Source: an uncultured Bacteroidia bacterium (GTDB taxonomy: Bacteria; Bacteroidota; Bacteroidia; Bacteroidales; UBA932). Taken from it: a stretch of 64,000 nt of DNA. Of the stretch, positions 31,244 through 38,545 are shown piece after piece. A model generated the notes under the pieces. The model worked only from the letters and a program-made list of their open reading frames with translations, did no database searches and was not told the DNA's origin. Both the position numbers and the translations under genes were made by a program. The stretch lies in NCBI GenBank assembly GCA_902768665.1, contig CACXMA010000001.1, positions 124,001 through 188,000 of the forward strand, given 5' to 3'. Every line of letters begins with the position of its first letter. Position 1 is the stretch's first letter.

Positions 31244-33646
31244 ATGTCTCTGGCAGATCTCAAGACGGGCGAAAGCGGCGTCATCGTGCGTGTCAACGGC
31301 CACGGTGGCTTCCGCAAGCGTTTGATAGAGATGGGGTTCATCCGCGGAAAGAGCGTGCGCTGCGTGCTCGGCGCCCCGCTGCGGGACCCGATCGAGTATG
31401 AGGTTCTGGGGTACAAGGTATCCCTGCGGCGCACCGAAGCGCAGAATATCGATATCGTGTCCGAGACCGAGGCCGAGGAGGCCCTCTTTACCGACGAGCA
31501 CCTCCGGGCGCTCGAGCCGACCTCCCGCGACGACAAAATCGACCGCCAGCTCATCGACAAGGCCCTTGCCCACGTCGCCGAGGAGCGGCGCCACGTCATC
31601 CGCGTGGCCCTTGTCGGCAACCCCAACTGCGGCAAGACCTCCCTTTTCAACATCGCCTCCGGCGGCCATGAGCACGTCGGCAACTACAGCGGCGTGACGG
31701 TGGACGCCAAGGAAGGACATTTCTCCCACAGCGGCTACGACATCACCCTTGTCGACCTCCCCGGAACCTATTCGCTGTCAGCCTATTCGCCGGAAGAACT
31801 CTATGTCAGGAAGAACCTCATCGACGCCATGCCCGACGTCATCGTCAATGTCGTCGACGCATCCAACATCGAACGCAATCTCTACCTGACGACCCAGCTT
31901 ATCGACATGAACCTTCGGACCGTCGTGGCCCTGAACATGTACGACGAGCTCAAGGCCAAGGGCGACACCGTGGATGTCCAGCAGCTGAGCTATCTGCTCG
32001 GCGTGCCCGTCTGCCCGACCGTGAGCCGCAGCGGCGAGGGGATTTCCGACCTGTTCGACACCGTCATCAAGGTCTATGAGCAGAGCGATCCGCGCCTGAG
32101 CCGCCACATCCACATCAACCACGGCCGGGAGCTCGAGGAGAGCATCGACCGTGTCCGCTCGCTGATTCTCCAGGACCAGTCCATCCGTTCGAAATATTCC
32201 ACCCGCTACCTCGCGATCAAGTATCTCGAGACGGACCATGACATCGAGCGCATCGTGGAGGCCCTTCCCCTCGGCCCCGCCATCCGCGAGGCCCGCAAGG
32301 AGGAGACCGCCCGCTTGCAGCGCCTCCTCAAGACGAGCCCCGAGTCGGCCATCGTCGATGCGAAATACGCTTTCATCCAGGGCGCGCTCGCCGAGACCTA
32401 CCAGGCCTACCGCGCCACCCGCGGCCGCCGCACCCTGACCGACCGGATCGATGCCGTGGTCACCAACCAGTGGGCGGCATTCCCGCTCTTCCTGGGCCTG
32501 CTTTTCTTTGTCTTCTGGGCGACCTTCACGCTCGGCGACTATCCCGTGCAGGGAATCGAATGGCTTGTGGAGCAGTGCAAGGGCGGCGTTTCATCGCTGC
32601 TGAGCGACGGCTGGGTGAAAGATCTTCTCGTCGACGGCATCATCGGCGGCGTGGGTTCCGTGCTCGTCTTCCTGCCGAACATCCTGATCCTGTATTTCTT
32701 CATCTCGCTGATGGAGGACAGCGGCTACATGTCCCGCGCGGCGTTCATCGTCGACAAACTCATGCACCGCATCGGCCTCCACGGCAAGAGCTTCATCCCG
32801 ATGGTGATGGGCTTCGGCTGCAATGTGCCCGCCATCATGGCGACGCGCGCCATCGAGAACCGCAAGAGCCGGCTCATCACGCTGTCCGTGATTCCGTTCA
32901 TGTCCTGTGCGGGCCGGGTGCCGATCTTCGTGCTGCTGGCCGGGGCGTTCTTCCCGCAGAATCCGGCGCTGGCGACGATGGGCATCTACCTGCTCGGCAT
33001 CGTTATGGCCCTGCTGTCGGCATGGGTCATGTCGAAATTTGTCAGGGACGATGACCTGCCGTTCGTGATGGAGCTTCCGCCGTACCGCGTCCCGACGGGA
33101 AAGGCCATCTGGCGCCACACCTGGGAAAAGGGCCGGCAGTATCTCCAGAAGATGGCGACGACGATTCTCATCTGCTCGGTGGCCATCTGGGCGCTGATGT
33201 ATTTCCCGCGGAATCCGGAACTGTCGCCGAAGCAGCAGCAGGAACAGTCCCTGATCGGTCATGTCGGCAAGGCGATCGAACCGGCGCTCGAGCCGCTGGG
33301 CTTCGACTGGCGCATGGACATCGGCCTGCTCGCCGGCGTGGGCGCCAAGGAGATGGTGGTCGGCACGATGGGTGTGCTCTATGGCATCGAGGACGCCGAG
33401 GGCGACGAAGAGGCGCTTGCGGAAAGCACGACGCTGCAGCGGGCCCTGGCTGGATCGACTTCCCGCGCCGCCGGCCTGGCGTTCATGGTCTTCGTGCTGC
33501 TCTATTTCCCCTGCGTCGCTACCTTCATCGCCATCAAGAGCGAGACCGGCCGCTGGCGCTGGGCCATCGGCGTCGCGGTCTACACCATCGTCATTGCCTG
33601 GCTGCTCGCCTTCGCAGCCTATCGGATCGGCCTGGCGGTGCTATAG
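31244..33646 (+). CDS. feoB: Fused FeoA-FeoB ferrous iron transporter
   Basis: 800-aa inner membrane Fe(II) transporter. Residues 1-75 are a FeoA SH3-like domain (LKTGESGVIVRVNGHGGFRKRL). The FeoB G domain follows with G1 GNPNCGKTS, G2 YSGVTVDAKEG, G3 DLPGTYSLSAYSPEE and G4-like NMYDE. The membrane part has the Gate motifs (MGFGCNVPAIMATRAIEN, IPFMSCAGRVPIFVLL) and GVGAKEMVVGTMGVLYG. The FeoA-FeoB fusion is usual in Bacteroidota. It is monocistronic, with its own promoter and a downstream terminator. Confidence 0.97.
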   Translation: MSLADLKTGESGVIVRVNGHGGFRKRLIEMGFIRGKSVRCVLGAPLRDPIEYEVLGYKVSLRRTEAQNIDIVSETEAEEALFTDEHLRALEPTSRDDKIDRQLIDKALAHVAEERRHVIRVALVGNPNCGKTSLFNIASGGHEHVGNYSGVTVDAKEGHFSHSGYDITLVDLPGTYSLSAYSPEELYVRKNLIDAMPDVIVNVVDASNIERNLYLTTQLIDMNLRTVVALNMYDELKAKGDTVDVQQLSYLLGVPVCPTVSRSGEGISDLFDTVIKVYEQSDPRLSRHIHINHGRELEESIDRVRSLILQDQSIRSKYSTRYLAIKYLETDHDIERIVEALPLGPAIREARKEETARLQRLLKTSPESAIVDAKYAFIQGALAETYQAYRATRGRRTLTDRIDAVVTNQWAAFPLFLGLLFFVFWATFTLGDYPVQGIEWLVEQCKGGVSSLLSDGWVKDLLVDGIIGGVGSVLVFLPNILILYFFISLMEDSGYMSRAAFIVDKLMHRIGLHGKSFIPMVMGFGCNVPAIMATRAIENRKSRLITLSVIPFMSCAGRVPIFVLLAGAFFPQNPALATMGIYLLGIVMALLSAWVMSKFVRDDDLPFVMELPPYRVPTGKAIWRHTWEKGRQYLQKMATTILICSVAIWALMYFPRNPELSPKQQQEQSLIGHVGKAIEPALEPLGFDWRMDIGLLAGVGAKEMVVGTMGVLYGIEDAEGDEEALAESTTLQRALAGSTSRAAGLAFMVFVLLYFPCVATFIAIKSETGRWRWAIGVAVYTIVIAWLLAFAAYRIGLAVL

Positions 33647-33652
33647 GCCCTT

Positions 33653-33696
33653 CATCCCCACTAATTGTCCGGCGTAGCTCCAGACATCCCGTACAG
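33653..33696 (-). pseudogene. Remnant of a paralog of the 37242-37793 lipoprotein gene
   Basis: The minus strand reads CTGTACGGGATGT and then directly CTGGAGCTACGCCGG...GTGGGGATG. Both parts match the 3' end of the lipoprotein gene at 37242-37793 (LYGM and WSYAGQFVGM), but the ~57 bases between them there are missing and the frame is broken. No upstream part of the gene remains. Confidence 0.65.
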
Positions 33697-33726
33697 TCTC
33701 ATTTCTCTTTCGAATTTCCGCCAAAA

Positions 33727-33772
33727 CCATCCCAAGGGATAGCCAGAACCATCCTTTGGGATGGTGTTTTTG
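33727..33772 (+). terminator. Terminator downstream of feoAB
   Basis: ACCATCCCAA (33727-33736) pairs with TTGGGATGGT (33755-33764), followed by GTTTTTGT. Confidence 0.75.
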
Positions 33773-33836
33773 TATTCCGAACTCCCGAACTTTGCCGGCT
33801 GATTTTTGAAAGTATTAATTATAAATGTATAAAACC

Positions 33837-33977
33837 ATGAATTCTGCAAAGAAAACCTACATGACCCCCACTGCGGACGTCTTCCGCGTGGCTCTCGAGG
33901 CCGCTTTTCTGACCGAAAGCCTGCTCGCTTCCGGCGGCAACAGTTCCACTGAAATTTATGACACTGACTCTATCTAG
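33837..33977 (+). CDS. Short peptide C preceding fimbrillin-like lipoprotein C
   Basis: 46-residue frame, MNSAKKTYMTPTADVFRVAL start and an acidic tail (EIYDTDSI). It has the KK-Y-M-TP core of peptides A and B and a hydrophobic middle (AAFLTESLL). It ends 7 bases before the lipoprotein start. The sequence after the core has diverged, so homology rests on position and the short core. Confidence 0.6.
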   Translation: MNSAKKTYMTPTADVFRVALEAAFLTESLLASGGNSSTEIYDTDSI

Positions 33978-33984
33978 CCGCCCT

Positions 33985-35844
33985 ATGAAAAAGATTGCAT
34001 ACATTTTCGCGGCCACGGCCCTGATGGCCCTTGCCGTCTCTTGCGAGAAGGAGATGGAAACCACTACCGTAACGGACGACTCCGCTGCTGTCGTGGATGA
34101 AACCACGCCCGAAGAGGAAACTTCGTTTGTTTTCACCGCTACGATGGGTGATGAGACCAAGGCAACCATTGACGGCGATACGCCGAAGTGGGAATCCGGA
34201 GATAAAATTGGTTTCCGTGCATTCTCTTCAGATCCTTCAATGGCTACAATTCCCTCTGGCCGCGTTGCTGGTCCCAGTGTAACAAAACTGGTCTCCTCAG
34301 GACTTGCTTCCGGGGGTTCTTCTTCCGCCACTTTTGATTTCTCCGCTACCGGAGTAACCAAAGACAAAATTGATGCGGCAGATTTTTATGTGGCATGGAC
34401 TCTCCCCGATCCGTCAAATGATAACTCGTTTAATCCTGTAAACATCTATTCAGACAATACCACCATCGCTGCGGAATCTGACAAGGCTTACGGATTCTGG
34501 GTTTATTACGGCTGGTGCGCCGACGGTTTTCTCGCGGAGAATGCCCAGACATTCGGAAGAGTTCAGGCTCGGGTTGCATATTCCCAAGACAGGAACCTGG
34601 CGTTTAAGAATGTCTATCACCTGCTGAAATTCTCTTCTCATTGCAATGATGCTTCGTATGCAGTTCTTACATCTTTGGATGGAACGACGAATATCTGCGA
34701 TTCCCGTGTCAAAGTGATTTTTGACAGCGCTACAGAAACCATTTCGAGTGTTGTACCTTTCGGAGGTCTTCCCAAGACTTCCATTTATCTTGATATGGCA
34801 AATTATGGTGGTAACGGCACAGATTATTATTTTGCCCTCATGCCTGGATATACTATTCCTGGTTTCACCATCAAGATTTACGATAGCTCGGATAATGAAC
34901 TTCAGACCTTCACTTATTCCAGCGACTTTACCACGGTACGCAACAAGATTACGACTATCAACAACTTCGACGGCCGTTCCACGCTGAGCAGAAAGCCTCA
35001 GCTTCTCTCCGGCCCTGCATTCAACTTGGCGATCAAAACATTGGCAGCTGCGGCTGAAGGTGAACCTGCCCCGGCCAATGAGACATCAGATGATTATTGT
35101 ATAAAAGCCCTGGCTGTTTCTCTAAGCGATAGTGGCAGTTATAGTGAAGAAGCAGGTGTTTGCACTAAGGTCAGCGCTGATGGCTCTCTATTTGATATTT
35201 GGGCAACCTACGCTGCTGGGACAGTTACTTTGCGAACAGCGGCATCTGAAATGGCAGCAGGGTCTTCGGCAGGTAATCTATTATGTCGACTTCACGAGCT
35301 CACATCGGCCTCCTTCCTGTCAAACATTGACATGACGGCAGTGACAAATGCATATGAGATGTTCTGGGCCGACGAAAAACTAACGACCGTTCCGGTACTT
35401 GATATTCCGAATCTGACAACCCCCGCATTTATGTTCTCCGGGTGCTCATCGCTAACCTCCCTGAATCTGTCCGGAATCAAAGGGACGGTAACAAACGTCA
35501 GTGATATGTTCAATGGTTGCACGAAACTTGGCAGTATTATCTTTGCGGATGATTTCGAGACTCACTCGTGTACCAACTATGCACGTCTTTTCAATAACTG
35601 CACATCACTGAGAAGCATTGTTATGAAAGGATTCCATATTGGAAGTAGCGCAATTCCATATGAGAGCAGGGAGACCAGATTGAATAAGTCGATGGAGAAT
35701 GTCACGAATTGCACGATTTATTATTCAGAGCTTCCTGACGGCGACTATACGATAAGCAACTGCTATCAGTTGACGGACTTAAATATCGGACTTGCAAAAT
35801 TCTCTACAACCAGCAACCTCACCTGGAATACCGGCAGGCCGTAA
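33985..35844 (+). CDS. Fimbrillin-like surface lipoprotein C with BspA-type repeats
   Basis: 619-aa lipoprotein (lipobox LAVSC followed by EKEME). The fimbrillin-like region starts FVFTATMGDETKATIDG with a WESGDKIGF motif. Instead of an F5/8C domain the C-terminus has BspA/DUF285-type leucine-rich repeats (AYEMFWADEKLTTVP, PAFMFSGCSSLTSLNL, VSDMFNGCTKLGSI, YARLFNNCTSLRSI), known from surface adhesins. Moderately AT-richer than its neighbours. Paired with peptide C. Confidence 0.83.
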   Translation: MKKIAYIFAATALMALAVSCEKEMETTTVTDDSAAVVDETTPEEETSFVFTATMGDETKATIDGDTPKWESGDKIGFRAFSSDPSMATIPSGRVAGPSVTKLVSSGLASGGSSSATFDFSATGVTKDKIDAADFYVAWTLPDPSNDNSFNPVNIYSDNTTIAAESDKAYGFWVYYGWCADGFLAENAQTFGRVQARVAYSQDRNLAFKNVYHLLKFSSHCNDASYAVLTSLDGTTNICDSRVKVIFDSATETISSVVPFGGLPKTSIYLDMANYGGNGTDYYFALMPGYTIPGFTIKIYDSSDNELQTFTYSSDFTTVRNKITTINNFDGRSTLSRKPQLLSGPAFNLAIKTLAAAAEGEPAPANETSDDYCIKALAVSLSDSGSYSEEAGVCTKVSADGSLFDIWATYAAGTVTLRTAASEMAAGSSAGNLLCRLHELTSASFLSNIDMTAVTNAYEMFWADEKLTTVPVLDIPNLTTPAFMFSGCSSLTSLNLSGIKGTVTNVSDMFNGCTKLGSIIFADDFETHSCTNYARLFNNCTSLRSIVMKGFHIGSSAIPYESRETRLNKSMENVTNCTIYYSELPDGDYTISNCYQLTDLNIGLAKFSTTSNLTWNTGRP

Positions 35845-35865
35845 CAGCCTTTCCGTTTGATAGAC

Positions 35866-35900
35866 AAACCGCCGACCCATCCCGGGCCGGCGGTTTTTTT
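35866..35900. terminator. Terminator after fimbrillin-like gene C
   Basis: AAACCGCCG/CGGCGGTTT stem followed by TTTTTTT. The distal edge touches the last codon of the convergent regulator gene. Confidence 0.8.
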
Positions 35901-37131
35901 AAATCATGCCGCGCTCCTTCGCTTTGGAGATGAGTTCGGCGGTGTTGGCGGCGTCGAACTTGCGGAGGAGTTTTTTGCGGTGCCACTTGATGGTGGGAAG
36001 GGAGAGGAATAGCTTCTCAGCGATCTGCGGGGAGGTCAGGCCTTCGGCGATGAGGGGCAGGATCTCAGCCTCGCGGTCGGTGAGGGTGGAACCGTCTTCC
36101 AGGACGGTGGAGGGGTGCAGCGGCGTGTCCTCGCCGGCGTCGCCGAATGCGGCCATGGCTTCGCCGATGACGTCGTCAGCCCCGGCTTTCTGGCGGCGGA
36201 GGATCCGTACGCGGCGGCGAAGGAGCAGGATGGCACCGACCAGCAGGACGAAAAGAATGATCCCGCCCAGAATTATCATGCCTCGCTTCCACTGCTGTTT
36301 CTCGCGTGCCAGGGCCTCGTTCTTGAGGTTGAGGAGCTCATTGTAGTCCTGGAACTCCTGGGCGGAATGGGAATAATAGTACTTTTCCGCCTCTTCCAGG
36401 TAGCTGCGTGCTTCAGACGGACGGTCGAGCCGGAGATACAGGGCCCCGAGGCCCTTCTGGGCCGAGGCCACCATCATCGAATCGCCGGAAGCCTTCGCAT
36501 AGTCAAGGGATATTCGGTACTCTTTCTCTGCACGGGTGTAGTCCTCGTTCTCCAGCCAGGTTTCGCCCAGATTGTAATGGAGGACGGCATTGGATTCCTT
36601 CCAGTCGTAGCGTTCGAAGATCTCCCCGGCTTTGGCGTACCACGACATCGCCACGTCGATCGAGTCCATCATATTATAGAGATTGCCAATGGCGCCGTAG
36701 ATCATCGAGCGGTTGTCATCGATCATCCTCTCTGCGTACAGCCCCCGCATGCGATCGGCGTCTTCGAGCGCGAGGTTGTAGTAGAACAGTGCGCTGTCGT
36801 AGTGCTCCTCGGCGTAATGATGGCGGCCGAGCATGTTGTATGCGTGGCAGCGGCGGTACCAGTATTTCCGCTCCGTACAAATGCGGACGATCCGCCGGGC
36901 ATACATCCGGCTGCGTTCGCGATTGATATGGCTGTATCCATTCATCAAGCCGTCGCACGCCAGCACGTACTGTTCCCATTCCTCTTCGCTGGCCCGCGAA
37001 AGCCGCTCCGGGGTCCAAGATGCCACCACCCTTTCCAGCGAATCGATGTGCCGGTCGCGGTGGTCGTTGTATTTGGCCTGTGCGGAGAGCGCCGCTGCAA
37101 GCAGCAGGAGGGTCAGGAACAGCTTTTTCAT
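35899..37131 (-). CDS. Membrane-anchored TPR protein with LuxR-type DNA-binding domain (paralog 1)
   Basis: 410 aa: signal peptide 1-18 (SAQA), a TPR-like periplasmic region (about 20-275, e.g. HYNLGETWLENEDYTRAEKEY, GLGALYLRLDRPSEARSYLEEA), one membrane helix at 283-305, and a cytoplasmic LuxR/GerE HTH at 348-408 (LTDREAEILPLIAEGLTSPQI, IKWHRKKLLRKF). The layout suggests a one-component regulator sensing periplasmic signals. It is a paralog of the gene at 51139-52404 (shared YNDHRDR-DSLE-VV--WTP opening). The ATG at 37131 directly follows a -7 box. Confidence 0.85.
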   Translation of the reverse strand: MKKLFLTLLLLAAALSAQAKYNDHRDRHIDSLERVVASWTPERLSRASEEEWEQYVLACDGLMNGYSHINRERSRMYARRIVRICTERKYWYRRCHAYNMLGRHHYAEEHYDSALFYYNLALEDADRMRGLYAERMIDDNRSMIYGAIGNLYNMMDSIDVAMSWYAKAGEIFERYDWKESNAVLHYNLGETWLENEDYTRAEKEYRISLDYAKASGDSMMVASAQKGLGALYLRLDRPSEARSYLEEAEKYYYSHSAQEFQDYNELLNLKNEALAREKQQWKRGMIILGGIILFVLLVGAILLLRRRVRILRRQKAGADDVIGEAMAAFGDAGEDTPLHPSTVLEDGSTLTDREAEILPLIAEGLTSPQIAEKLFLSLPTIKWHRKKLLRKFDAANTAELISKAKERGMI

Positions 37132-37135
37132 ATCG

Positions 37136-37143
37136 CAAAAATA
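37136..37143 (-). promoter_or_regulatory. -7 box of TPR-LuxR gene 1
   Basis: Minus-strand TATTTTTG ends four bases before the ATG, implying a leaderless or nearly leaderless transcript. Confidence 0.45.
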
Positions 37144-37241
37144 AGAAAAAGCAGCGAGTCCGTTACACAAAAAAACGGCCGAAAGTATAATACTATCCCA
37201 AAGGACAGGGGTCTGGAAGGCAGTTTTTCTCCGATCCGCGC

Positions 37242-37793
37242 CTACATCCCCACAAATTGTCCGGCGTAGCTCCAGCCGGGAGAATACGTGTTCTTGTCAT
37301 CGGAGCAAAAGCCGGAGAATGCAATCGTGTACATTCCGTACAGATAGGACACGGAAAGACTGCCGCTTTCGAAGGTGTAATTGCCCTGTGCCGATGCATA
37401 ATGCGGCTTGTTGAAGTAGCGGTGGCCGTTGCCGGGAGACCAGCAGACATAGATGTGGGAGGGCGTTTCGTTGATGTCATAGACCCTCGACAGGTCCGCC
37501 ACGGCGCTGATATCCGTGTTGATATAGGCTTCCCATATATGGATTTCGAGGAAGGGATGCTTCTTCGCATCCTCCCAGGAATTGGCTTCCCCTTCGCACA
37601 GCAGGAAGCAGTAGGTCTGGCCCGTTTTGTACATAAATGCCGAGCCGGAGTTGATGGGGCCGTCGATACCCCAACCGATGACCGTGGAGGTGCTACCCTT
37701 GACGGCGGTTGCCTCGCCGGAACCGGCGTCATCCTTGCTGCAGGCGGTCACGACGGCGGCAGCAAGCAAAAGTGCTGAAAGAATCTTTTTCAT
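37242..37793 (-). CDS. Lipoprotein of unknown function
   Basis: 183 aa, lipobox VTAC (Cys18) followed by SKDD. The mature part has no family I recognise; it contains GIDGPINSGSAFMYKTGQTYCFLLC, INETPSHIYVCWSPGNGH and ends GWSYAGQFVGM, predicted mostly beta. It lies 4 bases downstream of an outer membrane barrel gene on the same strand, so the two are co-transcribed and may act together at the outer membrane. A broken copy of its 3' end is found at 33653-33696. Confidence 0.75.
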   Translation of the reverse strand: MKKILSALLLAAAVVTACSKDDAGSGEATAVKGSTSTVIGWGIDGPINSGSAFMYKTGQTYCFLLCEGEANSWEDAKKHPFLEIHIWEAYINTDISAVADLSRVYDINETPSHIYVCWSPGNGHRYFNKPHYASAQGNYTFESGSLSVSYLYGMYTIAFSGFCSDDKNTYSPGWSYAGQFVGM

Positions 37794-37797
37794 AGCA

Positions 37798-38430
37798 TTA
37801 GAATCTGTATGCGATGCCCATCAGGATATTTGACGCGCAGGTGTCGGTGTCCTGGGCCATGGCGATAACGCCGCGCTGCCAGGCGAAGTCGATACCGAAA
37901 TTGCCGAGCCAGAAGGTTATACCCGGCGAGAAGTAGATGTCGCTTTTTCGGAATCCGCTTCCGTAATCTTTGAGTTTCACCTCGTTCTTGTAGGTCTCGC
38001 CTCCCATCGTCGCTTCGCTCTTGGTCTTGCCGAAGAGATCCATCGTCCAGCCGATACCGGCGTGCAGATCCAGCGACTGGTTGCCGCCGACTCCGATTCT
38101 GTAGACAAGGTTGAGGCCGACCTGCATGGCGTGGTTCACCATTTTGCTGTCGGTGCTGATACCGCCCTCGTTATCCACCGACCAGGAGCCCCGGGTGCCG
38201 AGACCGAACTCATACTGGTAGAACAGCTGGTCCGAAGTCCCGAGCGGCCTTTCCATGCCGATGGTTATCCTGTATCCAAGACCCATGTTATCCATCGCAT
38301 TGATATCCTTGCCGGTTACGGAGTGGAAGTTTACGTCGGCTTTGACGATAAAATCAGGGAGATTTTCAGTCTGTGCAAAGGCCTGCAGCGACAGCGCTGC
38401 GGCAGTAAGAAGTAGAAGAAAGCGTTTCAT
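37798..38430 (-). CDS. Outer membrane beta-barrel protein, unknown function
   Basis: 210 aa, signal peptide ending QAFAQ. Alternating hydrophobic strands (GLGYRITIGME, QLFYQYEFGLGTRG, QVGLNLVYRIGVGG, DIYFSPGITFWLG, FGIDFAWQRGV) and a C-terminal aromatic (ILMGIAYRF) mark an 8-strand-type outer membrane barrel. ATG 38430 begins the signal peptide; the frame is open further upstream but that part has no signal character. Confidence 0.75.
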   Translation of the reverse strand: MKRFLLLLTAAALSLQAFAQTENLPDFIVKADVNFHSVTGKDINAMDNMGLGYRITIGMERPLGTSDQLFYQYEFGLGTRGSWSVDNEGGISTDSKMVNHAMQVGLNLVYRIGVGGNQSLDLHAGIGWTMDLFGKTKSEATMGGETYKNEVKLKDYGSGFRKSDIYFSPGITFWLGNFGIDFAWQRGVIAMAQDTDTCASNILMGIAYRF

Positions 38431-38531
38431 AGCAGAAGTTTTCTGCAAAGCTACGATAACGTTTTGTCCTTTTTGTGGTGGATTCCACTACGACAAGCTG
38501 TGGGGGGCAAGGATTTCTCGAGGGGATTTGA

Positions 38532-38539
38532 TATCTTTG
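38532..38539 (+). promoter_or_regulatory. -7 box of the Reg_prop histidine kinase
   Basis: TATCTTTG ends six bases before the ATG at 38546, so the 5' untranslated region is nearly absent. Confidence 0.5.
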
Positions 38540-38545
38540 CCTAAG

